A stretch of DNA of 64,000 bases, taken from positions 1 through 64,000 of the forward strand of contig CAYTTC010000008.1 in the NCBI GenBank assembly GCA_964440525.1. The letters are read 5' to 3'. This DNA is from DASWJZ01 sp964440525 (GTDB taxonomy: Bacteria; Pseudomonadota; Alphaproteobacteria; Rhizobiales; Afifellaceae). The notes under the pieces were generated by a model. That model was not told where the DNA came from, did no database searches, and saw nothing but the letters and a program-made list of their open reading frames with translations. The translations under genes and the position numbers were made by a program. Positions within the stretch are counted from its first letter, which is position 1. Every line of letters begins with the position of its first letter. This document shows positions 25,671 to 33,953 of the stretch, one piece after another.

Positions 25671-25700
25671 AAAAAAGAAACGGCCCGCCGAAGCGGGCCG
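25671..25700 (-). terminator. Terminator of L,D-transpeptidase 2
   Basis: Minus-strand stem of 8 bp (25681-25688 with 25693-25700, loop of four) followed by TTTCTTTTTT (25671-25680), 29 bp after the stop of the second transpeptidase gene. It separates paralogues 2 and 1 transcriptionally. Confidence 0.8.
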
Positions 25701-25728
25701 CGAAAACGATGAATGCGGGGCTCTGCCG

Positions 25729-26418
25729 CTACATGACGACGACCTTGGTGCCGACGTCCACCAAGTCGTAAAGCTCGGTGACATTCTCGTTCAGCATGCG
25801 GATGCAGCCTGACGAGACGTTGAGCCCGATCGACCAGGGCTCGATCGTGCCGTGGATGCGGTAAAGCGTGTCCTTGCCCTTGTCGTCGTTGAGATAGAGG
25901 GCGCGCACGCCGAGCGGATTCCCCTCGCCTCCGGGCATGCCCTCCGCTACATACTTCGCTAGTTCCGGCTGCCGCTCGACCATTTCGGCCGGCGGGAACC
26001 ACTTCGGCGCCTCCTGCTTGCTGCCGACATTCACAATGCCGGTCCAGCCGAAACCCTCGCGTCCGACGCCGACGCCCATGCGGATCGCCTTGCCGCCGTC
26101 GAGAACGTAATAGAGGAACTTATCCTTGGTATCGATGACGACGGTGCCGGGCTCCTCGGCCGTGTCGTAGGCGACCTCCTGCCGGTCGAATTTCGGATCC
26201 GGCTTGCGGTTGCGATTGACGACCGCCGTCTGGGGCCCCGCCGCTGCCGCCGCCGTTGTGGCGCCGGTCGCGTCGTTCAGCATCTTGTCGGGGTCGTAGG
26301 TGATCCACTTGTGAGCCGCCACGTCGTAATAGGTGCGCGGCGTGGCGCTTGCCGAGAACGCTGCAAGCAGCGTGGCCATGCCAAAAATCACCACGCGAGC
26401 CGCTATCGCGATTTGCAT
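25729..26418 (-). CDS. L,D-transpeptidase (YkuD family), paralogue 2
   Basis: A 229-residue exported peptidoglycan cross-linking enzyme. Signal peptide residues 1-26 end at SASA. An Ala/Thr-rich linker (about residues 48-60) precedes the YkuD domain with GVGVGREGFGWTG, YRIHGTIEPWSIG and SSGCIRMLNENV (catalytic Cys). The ATG at 26418 was chosen for its GGAGG and signal peptide; the frame extends to 26520 without support. It shares the unusual N-terminal segment (tyrosine-rich, then ITYDPDK) with paralogue 1. Confidence 0.92.
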   Translation of the reverse strand: MQIAIAARVVIFGMATLLAAFSASATPRTYYDVAAHKWITYDPDKMLNDATGATTAAAAAGPQTAVVNRNRKPDPKFDRQEVAYDTAEEPGTVVIDTKDKFLYYVLDGGKAIRMGVGVGREGFGWTGIVNVGSKQEAPKWFPPAEMVERQPELAKYVAEGMPGGEGNPLGVRALYLNDDKGKDTLYRIHGTIEPWSIGLNVSSGCIRMLNENVTELYDLVDVGTKVVVM

Positions 26419-26625
26419 CCGAACCTCCAGTCCCAGTTCTTCGCCGCAGCTTCTACTGAATTCCCCCGCCGCTCGCCAGCGCCCTAGGCATGGTTCTGCG
26501 GCGGCGTTGCATCGCCGCATCTATGGCTTGGCCGGACCGATCCGGGTCCCGTTCGAACCCCCGGCGCTAAATGTGTCCGACCCGCCGAGGCGGGCCGGAA
26601 AGCGCGGCCAGCCAGGAAATGCGGG

Positions 26626-27348
26626 CTACATCACCACGACGCGGGTGCCGATCGAGGCGCGGCTGTAGAGCTCGATCACGTCTTCGTTACGCATACGAAA
26701 ACAGCCGGACGAGACGGCGTGGCCGATCGTCCAGGGCTCGTTCGAGCCGTGAATGCGAAAGAGCGTGTCGCGTCCGCCGTCATAGAGGTAGAGCGCGCGG
26801 GCGCCGAGCGGATTGCTCGGCCCGCCGGCCATGGAGACCGGCAGGTAGGGCTGCCGCTTGCGCATTTCGGCGGGCGGCGTCCAGGTCGGCCATTCGGATT
26901 TGCGGCCCACCCGCACACGGCCGCTCCAGCCGAAGCCTTCGCGGCCGACGCCAACGCCGTAGCGCTGCGCCATGCCGTCGGCGAGCACGAGGTAGAGGTA
27001 GCGGCTGCGGGTATCGATCACGATCGTGCCCGGGCTCTCGCCCGTGGGATCGTTGACCATCGCCGGCAGGAAGGCCGGGTCGAACGTCGGCAGGCGTGGC
27101 GCAACGGCGGCGGTGCGCGCCTGGGCGGGTGAATTTCGCCTGCCGCCAAAGGCGCGAAAAATGCCGGTCGCCGGCATGGCATTCGGATCGATCGGGTTTG
27201 AGCCGACCGGATTGGCGCTGCTCGCAAGCTGCAGCCACGCGGCATCGATCGCCGGGTCGCCGCTTACTACGGGACGCGGACCAGCGGTGGCGAGAGAAAG
27301 GGCTGCGGCGGCAAGGAGGAAGAAAACGGAGAGGACTGTGCGTTGCAT
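26626..27348 (-). CDS. L,D-transpeptidase (YkuD family), paralogue 3
   Basis: A 240-residue, more diverged member of the tandem set. It has a signal peptide (residues 1-22), a longer linker, then the YkuD domain GVGVGREGFGWSG, FRIHGSNEPWTIG and SSGCFRMRNEDV. The usual Ile after the catalytic Cys is Phe here. The ATG at 27348 begins the signal peptide; an upstream start at 27411 is not supported. It lacks the ITYDPDK segment of the other two copies, so it probably split earlier. Confidence 0.9.
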   Translation of the reverse strand: MQRTVLSVFFLLAAAALSLATAGPRPVVSGDPAIDAAWLQLASSANPVGSNPIDPNAMPATGIFRAFGGRRNSPAQARTAAVAPRLPTFDPAFLPAMVNDPTGESPGTIVIDTRSRYLYLVLADGMAQRYGVGVGREGFGWSGRVRVGRKSEWPTWTPPAEMRKRQPYLPVSMAGGPSNPLGARALYLYDGGRDTLFRIHGSNEPWTIGHAVSSGCFRMRNEDVIELYSRASIGTRVVVM

Positions 27349-27493
27349 GACGTACTCGCTACTGACCGTCGTTAACGATGACCGAAGCGTTAGCGCCAAG
27401 AGCCTGCGCATCGGTGAATCAGGCGTGGCAGAGGTGTATCGGCGCCGCGCAATCCTTCGTTATGCCTAAGAATCCGTTTCATGTCCCGGTGCT

Positions 27494-28222
27494 TCAGCGG
27501 AGACGCGCCCGCACATCCGCAGCGACCGCCGGCAACACGCGGTCAGCCTCGATCCTGGTCATGCCCGGCTGGACGAGTGGATGATAGAGCATGTTGAGGA
27601 TGTGGCGGTCGAAGCGCGTGAAGCTCGAATGGCGGGACAGGTCGTTGAACACGCTTTGGTCGAGTGTGCGGTCGTCGTTCACCGGCCCAAGACCCTGAAG
27701 AAGCTCCTCCACCATGCAGCGGTGGAAAAGAAACTCGCCTTCGTCGGCGACGATGACGGCGTCGGAGCGGGTGATGCCGGCACTGTCGGAGACGACCCGC
27801 ACGAGGCATTTGCCGGGGGCGAAACTCGAGGTCGGCCGGCCATAGACTTCGCGCGAGACGACCTCCCGATAGGCGGGGCGGTCGATCACGAAGACACGAT
27901 AGTTCGCCTCGGCCGCACTTGCGACGATTCTGACGTCGAGGCCGGCGATCAGCCTCGGCAGAGTGCGGGCGAAGCTGGCGATCTCATCGCCGCGCCGGGC
28001 GGTCGAACGATCGTCCACAAAGAGGCGGACCGGCTCCACGAATTTCTTGACCAGGTAGGACTGCCAGCCGAAGCTCTTATACTCAGATCCGAAAACCGTG
28101 CGCGCGAAGCCGTCGATCAATTCCTCGTCGGTGAAGGCGCGGCCGGGCGTCGCCGGCAAGAGCATGAGGAGCGCGGCGATGAGGCGGAACAGCGCCGAGC
28201 GCATGGTGATCGCGGTTACCAT
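27494..28222 (-). CDS. Exported DUF2927 protein
   Basis: A 242-residue predicted periplasmic protein of the DUF2927 family, function unknown. The hydrophobic N-terminus ending LPATPGRAF is a signal peptide. The family core is CMVEELLQGLGPVNDD, then a FNDLSRHSSFTRFD and HILNMLYHP stretch near the C-terminus. The start may be the ATG at 28222 or the one at 28204, the latter giving a more compact signal peptide; neither has a clear ribosome site. It is transcribed toward the transpeptidase set but is 145 bp from it. Confidence 0.85.
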   Translation of the reverse strand: MVTAITMRSALFRLIAALLMLLPATPGRAFTDEELIDGFARTVFGSEYKSFGWQSYLVKKFVEPVRLFVDDRSTARRGDEIASFARTLPRLIAGLDVRIVASAAEANYRVFVIDRPAYREVVSREVYGRPTSSFAPGKCLVRVVSDSAGITRSDAVIVADEGEFLFHRCMVEELLQGLGPVNDDRTLDQSVFNDLSRHSSFTRFDRHILNMLYHPLVQPGMTRIEADRVLPAVAADVRARLR

Positions 28223-28289
28223 TTGTGCAATATCGCCTTGAGCCTTTCATAGCGGCAGGTACCGCCGCCGCAAAGCCCGGAGCCTATCG

Positions 28290-28919
28290 ATGCGTTTGCC
28301 CGACGGCGTGATCGCGGGGATCGACCGCCGGCCGCGCTGCTCGTGGCCGGGCGGCGACGCGCTCTACCTTGGCTATCACGACGCGGAATGGGGACGGCCC
28401 GTCAAGGACGACCGCCGGCTCTTCGAAAAGCTCTGCCTGGAAGGCTTTCAGGCCGGGCTCTCGTGGCTGACGATTTTGAGGAAGCGCGAGAATTTTCGCT
28501 CGGCCTTCGCCGGTTTCGATTTCGAAAGGGTCGCGAAGTTCGGGGCGCTTGACGTGAAGCGCTGCCTCGCCGATCCCGGCATCGTCCGCCACCGCGGCAA
28601 GATCGAATCGGTCATCAACAACGCCAAGCGGGCGCGCGAGCTGGTAGACGCGGAGGGCTCGCTCGCCGCTTTCGTCTGGCGCTACGAGCCGGACCCAAAG
28701 TCGCGGCCCAACCGGGTCGAGCGCGGAGCGATCCTTCCGACCACGCCTGAATCGATCGCGCTATCCAAGGAGCTGCGACGGCGCGGTTGGTCCTTCGTCG
28801 GGCCGACGACGGTCTACGCCTTCATGCAGGCCATGGGGCTGGTCAACGACCATCTCCACGGCTGCGCCAGCCGCGACGAAGCGGAGGCGGAGCGGCGCGC
28901 CTTCGTTCGGCCAAAATAG
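28290..28919 (+). CDS. tag: DNA-3-methyladenine glycosylase I
   Basis: A 209-residue base-excision repair enzyme removing 3-methyladenine from DNA. Tag signatures are RCSWPGG with the zinc-ligand Cys, YHDAEWGRPVKDD, the catalytic-pocket stretch EGFQAGLSWLTIL, and NDHLHGCASR with the C-terminal zinc His/Cys. It is divergent from the DUF2927 gene and followed by its own short spacer. Confidence 0.95.
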   Translation: MRLPDGVIAGIDRRPRCSWPGGDALYLGYHDAEWGRPVKDDRRLFEKLCLEGFQAGLSWLTILRKRENFRSAFAGFDFERVAKFGALDVKRCLADPGIVRHRGKIESVINNAKRARELVDAEGSLAAFVWRYEPDPKSRPNRVERGAILPTTPESIALSKELRRRGWSFVGPTTVYAFMQAMGLVNDHLHGCASRDEAEAERRAFVRPK

Positions 28920-29051
28920 CCAACAGGAATTGGAGCCGCCGCGCGCCGATCGCGTTCTTCCCTTTTCGGGTGAGGATCGGACCCGAGATTGACGCAATCG
29001 GAACGATGCTTGCATGGGCGGCGATAGAATGAAATTCAAACGGACCTCGGA

Positions 29052-30029
29052 ATGGCATCCTTGAGCGACTGGAAAATCACGCCGGCCCGGCAGCCGAAGC
29101 CCGGCGAATACGATTTCGACCTCGAGCGGACGCTCGCCTCCATCGTGGGCCTCAGGACCATCGTGCCCGACGATGCCTTCACCGCCGAGGCGCTCGGAAC
29201 CGAGCGGAGCGGACACGGCGTCGTCATCCGCGACAAGGTGGTGCTCACGATCGGCTATCTGATCACCGAGGCGGACGAGATCTGGATAAGCCTCGCCGGC
29301 GAAAGAGTGGTTGCCGGCCATCCGCTCGCCTATGACCCGGTGACCGGCTTCGGCCTGGTGCAGGCACTGGGAGACCTCGATCTGCCGGCGCTCCCCCTCG
29401 GCCGGTCCGGCGCGGCGGAGCTTGGAAGCCGCGTCGTCATGGCGGGCTCGGGCGGCCGCCATCATTCGCTCGCCGCGCGGATCGTCGCGAAACAGGAGTT
29501 CGCCGGCTATTGGGAATATGTGCTCGACGAGGCGATCTTCATCGCGCCGGCGCATCCCTTCTGGGGCGGCGCGGCGCTGATCGACGCGGAGGGCCTCCTT
29601 CTCGGCATCGGCTCGCTGCAGGTCGAGCAGCGGATTGCGAGCGGCGAAAACGGGCAGCTCAACATGGTGGTGCCGATCGACCTTCTGAAGCCGATCCTCG
29701 GCGATCTCCTTTCCACCGGCCGCCCCAAACATCCGCCGCACGCCTGGCTCGGCCTCTTCGCGACGGATCTTGAGGGCAAGGTGTTCATCGTCGGAGTCTA
29801 TTCCAATGCGCCGGCGGACCGCGCCGGCCTCAAGCCCGGCGACCTCGTCATCTCGGTCGGCGGCGAGCCGGTCTCAAGCCTCGCCGGCTTCTTCCGAAAA
29901 GTCTGGTCGCTCGGCCCGGCGGGCGTCGAGGTGCCGCTTGTCGTGCATCGCGAGGGCGAGACAATCGAAGCGCGCATCGCTTCGAAGGAGCGGGACGGAT
30001 TTCTGAAAAAACCGCGGATGCATTCCTAG
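29052..30029 (+). CDS. HtrA/DegP-like PDZ protein with lost catalytic triad
   Basis: A 325-residue protein with a trypsin-like domain (about residues 50-215) and a PDZ domain (about 230-315, GVYSNAPADRAGLKPGDLVISVGGEPV). The S1C catalytic positions are all replaced. The usual LTN-x-HVV box is VLTIGYLI (no His), the D-P-x-T-D-L-A box is DPVTGFGLV (no second Asp), and the G-N-S-G-G-P box is HPFWGGAAL (no Ser). No signal peptide is seen. It is therefore probably a cytoplasmic non-proteolytic scaffold or peptide-binding protein. The stop TAG shares CTAG with the convergent gene's stop. Confidence 0.88.
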   Translation: MASLSDWKITPARQPKPGEYDFDLERTLASIVGLRTIVPDDAFTAEALGTERSGHGVVIRDKVVLTIGYLITEADEIWISLAGERVVAGHPLAYDPVTGFGLVQALGDLDLPALPLGRSGAAELGSRVVMAGSGGRHHSLAARIVAKQEFAGYWEYVLDEAIFIAPAHPFWGGAALIDAEGLLLGIGSLQVEQRIASGENGQLNMVVPIDLLKPILGDLLSTGRPKHPPHAWLGLFATDLEGKVFIVGVYSNAPADRAGLKPGDLVISVGGEPVSSLAGFFRKVWSLGPAGVEVPLVVHREGETIEARIASKERDGFLKKPRMHS

Positions 30030-30253
30030 CGGCCAAAGCGGCGGAACGCCGCCTCGACCTGATCATCGCTGGCGAATTCCTTTCGCCGCGCCTGCGCGAG
30101 TCCGTCAAGCACGGCAGCCAAATCCGCCGGCTCGATTAGCTCCGGTTCTTCGTCATCGTTGACGAGGCGAAGTATGGTGCGCGCAATCTCATCCTGACCT
30201 TCGGGCGGCAAGCGTCGCATGGCTTCCAACGCCTTGTCGAAAAGCTTGGTCAT
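30026..30253 (-). CDS. Antitoxin-like small protein, apparently orphan
   Basis: A 75-residue acidic protein beginning MTKLFDKALEAMRRLPPEGQD, with EFASDDQVEAAFRRFG near its end. This pattern is typical of short alphaproteobacterial antitoxin-like proteins usually paired with a ParE/RelE-type toxin. No toxin frame lies on either side: downstream is the convergent pseudo-protease, and the 156 bp upstream is non-coding. Its TAG stop overlaps the neighbour's TAG in a shared CTAG. Function as an antitoxin is inferred from resemblance only. Confidence 0.65.
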   Translation of the reverse strand: MTKLFDKALEAMRRLPPEGQDEIARTILRLVNDDEEPELIEPADLAAVLDGLAQARRKEFASDDQVEAAFRRFGR

Positions 30254-30409
30254 TCCAGACGATACCCCGAGCCCCGCAATAGTTGAAGGTGGAATCCGTC
30301 GACTCGTCTCGCAACCTCAAAGGTCTTCCTCCGGAGTGTCTTGCCGAGCTAACTTGCATCACAACAAAGGTGAGCGATCCGTTCCAAGACCACCATCGGG
30401 GAGAATTCG

Positions 30410-31267
30410 TTGCCTGATTTTCCGATCGTCGACAGCCATGTGCATCTGCTCGACCCGAAGCGCTTCGACTATGCCTGGACGGTGGGCGCGCCGTCGTTGA
30501 AGCGGCAGGCGCTTCCCGCCGATCTCTTCAAAGCCGCCGCGCCGGTCAAGATCGAGAGCTTCGTGTTCGCCGAGGTCGATGTAGACTTTCCGCAGCATCT
30601 TGCTGAAGCGGAATGGGTGGCGGAGCTGGCGAAGACAGAGCCGCGCCTCAAGGGCATGGTGGCGGCGCTGCCGCTCGAGCGGGGCGCGGCAATCGCGCCG
30701 GAGCTGGATGCGCTTCGCAAGCACAAGGTGATGCGTGGCGTCCGCCGGCTCATCCAGAACCAAAAGGACCCGGATTTCTGCATCCAGCCGAATTTCATCG
30801 CGGGTCTCAAGCTGCTGGCGCCGCACGACCTCTCCTTCGACATCTGCGTTTTCCACCATCATCTGCCGAACGTCATCCGCATGGTGGAAAAATGCCCCGA
30901 CGTGCGCTTCGTGCTCGATCATATCGGCAAGCCGGCGATCAAGGCCGGCATTCGCGATCCCTGGCGGCAGCACATGAAGGAGCTGGCATCGCACCAGAAC
31001 GTCTTTTGCAAGATTTCCGGCGTCGCCAACGAAGCGGACCACAAGGCCTGGACGCGCGAAGAGCTAAAACCCTACATCGCGCATGCGATCGAGTGTTTTG
31101 GATTCGACCGCGTGATGTATGGCGGCGACTGGCATGTGATGGAGCTGGCGATCGCCTATCCCAAATGGGTCGAACTCGTCGATTGGGTGGTGGTGGACGC
31201 GACGCCGGCGGAGAGGCGAAAGCTTTTCCGCGACACGGCCATCGACTTCTACCGCCTCGATCGCTGA
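30410..31267 (+). CDS. TIM-barrel amidohydrolase, fuconolactonase-like
   Basis: A 285-residue metal-dependent hydrolase of the amidohydrolase-2 family (COG3618 type), which includes L-fuconolactonase and 2-pyrone-4,6-dicarboxylate lactonase. Metal and active-site marks are IVDSHVHLLDP at the N-terminus, GVRRLIQ with the conserved Arg, VFHHHLPNV, VLDHIGKPAIK and YGGDWHV near the C-terminus. The start is TTG at 30410 with GGGGAG upstream. The next gene, an FMN hydroxy-acid oxidase, starts 9 bp after its stop, suggesting joint hydroxy-acid or sugar-acid catabolism. Confidence 0.85.
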   Translation: MPDFPIVDSHVHLLDPKRFDYAWTVGAPSLKRQALPADLFKAAAPVKIESFVFAEVDVDFPQHLAEAEWVAELAKTEPRLKGMVAALPLERGAAIAPELDALRKHKVMRGVRRLIQNQKDPDFCIQPNFIAGLKLLAPHDLSFDICVFHHHLPNVIRMVEKCPDVRFVLDHIGKPAIKAGIRDPWRQHMKELASHQNVFCKISGVANEADHKAWTREELKPYIAHAIECFGFDRVMYGGDWHVMELAIAYPKWVELVDWVVVDATPAERRKLFRDTAIDFYRLDR

Positions 31268-31276
31268 GCGGCCGTC

Positions 31277-32440
31277 ATGACCCCGGAAAGCCTGAAGAAG
31301 CGGGCCCTCAATGTCGCGGAAATGCGGCGACTTGCACGGCGGGCGCTGCCCCGCCCGATCTTCGACTTCGCCGATGGCGGCGCAGAGGACGAGTGGACGC
31401 TCAGGCGGAACGAATCCGCCTTCGACGATATCCAGCTTTTGCCGCAACCGCTGCGCGGATCGGCGACGCGCGATCTTTCGATCGAGCTTTTCGGCAGGAC
31501 GCTCTCCATTCCGGTCATGGTTGGGCCGACTGGCCTCTCAGGACTCCTATGGCCCGGCGGTGAGCTCTGTAGCGCTCGCGCCGCAACGGCGGCCGGGACC
31601 GCTTTCTGCCTGAGTCATGGCTCGGTTTGCACCATCGAGGAGCTCGCCGCGACCGGCGTCGCGCCGCGTTGGATGCAGGTGTTCGTCTATCGTGACCGCG
31701 GGCTGACGCGCGAATTCACCCAGCGGGCGCAGGCAGCCGGCTACGACGCGCTGGTGCTGACCATCGACAATCAGCTCACCGGCAACCGCGAGCGCGACAT
31801 CAGGAACGGTTTCTCCATTCCACCCAATCTCGGGCCCGTCGAGTTCGCAGCCATGGCGGTGAAGCTGCCATGGCTTTTTCGCATGCGGCGGCATTTGAAA
31901 CGGGTCACCTTCGCCAACTACATCAAGTCTGGGGAGGCGGCGGAGCTGACCCGGCTAGCGGGGCGCGTCGCCTCCATGCTCGATCCGTCTCTGGCGTGGC
32001 CCGACGTGGACGCGCTTCGAAAGATCTGGTCGGGCCCGTTGATCCTCAAGGGCGTGCTGCATCCCGACGAGGCGCGCGAGGCGCTTTCGCACGGCGTCGA
32101 CGGGATCATCGTATCGAATCACGGTGGCCGTCAGCTCGACGGCGCCGTCTCCTCGATCGAGGCGCTGCCGGCGGTCGTTGACGCGGTGGCGGGGCGCCTT
32201 CCAGTCCTCGTCGACGGCGGTGTCAGGCGCGGGGCGGATGTGGTCAAAGCGCTGGCACTCGGGGCGAGCGCCTGCCTGATCGCCCGGCCGCAGCTTTGGG
32301 GGCTTGCCGTCGCAGGCGAGGCGGGCGTGGCGCGCGTGCTCGAGATTTTTCGCAGCGAGATCGACCGGGTGATGGGTTTTTGCGGCGTCACCAAGGTCAG
32401 CGAGATCGGGCTGGACCTCATCCATCGGCCCCGGCCCTGA
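31277..32440 (+). CDS. FMN-dependent alpha-hydroxy-acid oxidase/dehydrogenase
   Basis: A 387-residue enzyme of the L-lactate dehydrogenase/glycolate oxidase/mandelate dehydrogenase family. It oxidises an L-2-hydroxy acid to a 2-keto acid with FMN. Family features are IFDFADGGAEDEWTLRRN at the N-terminus, the catalytic Lys in LILKGVLHPDEA, the signature IIVSNHGGRQLDGA with catalytic His, and VLVDGGVRRGADVVKALALG. It is probably co-transcribed with the lactonase-like gene. Substrate specificity cannot be read from sequence alone. Confidence 0.92.
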   Translation: MTPESLKKRALNVAEMRRLARRALPRPIFDFADGGAEDEWTLRRNESAFDDIQLLPQPLRGSATRDLSIELFGRTLSIPVMVGPTGLSGLLWPGGELCSARAATAAGTAFCLSHGSVCTIEELAATGVAPRWMQVFVYRDRGLTREFTQRAQAAGYDALVLTIDNQLTGNRERDIRNGFSIPPNLGPVEFAAMAVKLPWLFRMRRHLKRVTFANYIKSGEAAELTRLAGRVASMLDPSLAWPDVDALRKIWSGPLILKGVLHPDEAREALSHGVDGIIVSNHGGRQLDGAVSSIEALPAVVDAVAGRLPVLVDGGVRRGADVVKALALGASACLIARPQLWGLAVAGEAGVARVLEIFRSEIDRVMGFCGVTKVSEIGLDLIHRPRP

Positions 32441-32443
32441 GGA

Positions 32444-33130
32444 TCAGTCGACTTCGCGGATCGTTCCGGGCTTCAGGATCGAATCGACGATGTCGGATTT
32501 CTTGAGCCCCGCTTTGACCTTCGCCTCCAGTCCTGCCTCAAGCTTGCGGACATTCGCCAGGTGCTTGAGCGTCTCGGCGATGCGCGTCCGCGGCACGATC
32601 ACAACGCCGTCCTCGTCGCCGACGACGATGTCGCCGGCATCGACCGCCACGCCGCCGATGACGATCGGCAGCCCGACCGTGCCGGGCCCGGTCTTAGCGG
32701 GCGAGTTCGGCGTCACTCCGGCTGCGAAGCAGGGAATGCCGACACCGCGGATGCCCGGCGTGTCGCGCACCAGACCGTCGGTGACGAAAGCCGCGGCGCC
32801 GTTGTTCTTCATCATGCCGAGGAGGAGGTCGCCGATGACCGCGGTCTCGGTAAAGCTGTCGGCCTTCACCAGCACGACGTCGCCAGGCTGGATCACGTCA
32901 AGCGTGCCGAAGGCGGCGAGGCAATCGGCGGGCCCGGTTTCGCAGGTCACCGCCACCCCATGGAAGCCTGTCGCGTCGCTGACCGGCTTGATCCGATAAT
33001 TGAGTGCTCCGCGGCCGCCCATAGAGTCGACCAGGAACCCGGTCGGCGTGTCCGCGAAGGCGGCAAGCTCGGCCGCGCTCGGACGCGGAAAACGGCGGCG
33101 AACGGTAAGAAGCGGTGGATTTTCGATCAC
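32444..33130 (-). CDS. RraA-like aldolase (HMG/CHA aldolase family)
   Basis: A 228-residue protein of the RraA/4-hydroxy-4-methyl-2-oxoglutarate aldolase family, class II retro-aldolases that release pyruvate; some members instead bind RNase E. The active-site pattern G-x20-R-D is present in GDLLLGMMKNNG followed by VTDGLVRDTPG, favouring aldolase or decarboxylase activity. The gene is convergent with the FMN oxidase (3-bp gap) and 13 bp after a tautomerase gene. Neighbourhood suggests a role in keto-acid breakdown. Confidence 0.85.
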   Translation of the reverse strand: MIENPPLLTVRRRFPRPSAAELAAFADTPTGFLVDSMGGRGALNYRIKPVSDATGFHGVAVTCETGPADCLAAFGTLDVIQPGDVVLVKADSFTETAVIGDLLLGMMKNNGAAAFVTDGLVRDTPGIRGVGIPCFAAGVTPNSPAKTGPGTVGLPIVIGGVAVDAGDIVVGDEDGVVIVPRTRIAETLKHLANVRKLEAGLEAKVKAGLKKSDIVDSILKPGTIREVD

Positions 33131-33143
33131 GCTAGCGGCCTCG

Positions 33144-33353
33144 TCATTTCTTGGCTGCCGGCGCGGGGGTTCGCTCGGTGAAGAGGAGGCCGCCCTTCAT
33201 CTTGTCGGCCTTCTTCGATTCCACGATCTGGACGACGACCGCCTCGGCCGGAACCCCAAAATTCTTGATGACGGCATCGGTGATGTCTTGCATGAGCGCG
33301 CGCTTCTTCTCGGGCTCGCGTCCCTCGACGAGATAGATGACGATTTCGGGCAT
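33144..33353 (-). CDS. 4-oxalocrotonate tautomerase family protein
   Basis: A 69-residue tautomerase-superfamily protein. The Met is followed by the catalytic Pro-1 (MPEIVIYLVEGR), then EKKRALMQDITDAV and VQIVESKKADKMKGG. Such enzymes interconvert enol and keto forms of unsaturated acids. It lies 13 bp before the RraA-like gene in the same direction, so the pair is likely an operon. The usual length is 60-75 residues. Confidence 0.88.
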   Translation of the reverse strand: MPEIVIYLVEGREPEKKRALMQDITDAVIKNFGVPAEAVVVQIVESKKADKMKGGLLFTERTPAPAAKK

Positions 33354-33486
33354 TTTTGATCCTGTTCGGCGGCGGGCTTTCGATATGAGCTAAGGCGTGC
33401 GCGGAATGCAACGGTCGAGCGCGCGCCGGTCCGACCTACAGGCCGATGCCGCGCGCCATGGCAGCCGCGAAGTGCCGACGGCAGGT

Positions 33487-33906
33487 CTAGAGCTTATACA
33501 CATACATCACGAACGGCTCAGCCGCCGTGCCGCGGGACTCGTAGAGCCGTCGCGCCGGATGATTGTCGGGTTCGGTGCCGACCCAGGCCTCCTCGCATCC
33601 CAGCGCCTTGCCGAGCGCGAACATCTCGTCGAGCATCCGCCGTGCAATACCTTGCCGGTGGAATGCGGGCGCGACGCCGACTTCGTCGATGTAGAGTTCG
33701 GTCGGCTTGTCCGGATGCTTGTGGATGATTGCGGCGACCTGGCCCACCACCTCGTCACCCGCAAGAGCCACGAGCATCAGATGGCTGGGCTCGGCCAGAT
33801 AGGCGGCGACCCGCCCTGCATCGACAGGTCCGTCGAAGACCTCGTCCGCAACGCGAGTGAGGATCGCGGCATCGCCCGGAGCAAGTCGTCTGATCTCAAC
33901 CTGCAT
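33487..33906 (-). CDS. GNAT-family N-acetyltransferase
   Basis: A 139-residue acetyltransferase. The acetyl-CoA-binding motif A is clear in YIDEVGVAPAFHRQGIARRM. A following motif AWVGTEPDNHPARRLYESRGT closes the fold. The substrate is unknown; the layout resembles small aminoglycoside/amine N-acetyltransferases, but this is not evidence of resistance. It stands alone on the minus strand. Confidence 0.85.
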   Translation of the reverse strand: MQVEIRRLAPGDAAILTRVADEVFDGPVDAGRVAAYLAEPSHLMLVALAGDEVVGQVAAIIHKHPDKPTELYIDEVGVAPAFHRQGIARRMLDEMFALGKALGCEEAWVGTEPDNHPARRLYESRGTAAEPFVMYVYKL

Positions 33907-33953
33907 CGAACACTCCGTTCCGACCAGCCACAGGGATTGACAGGGTGAGAGCT

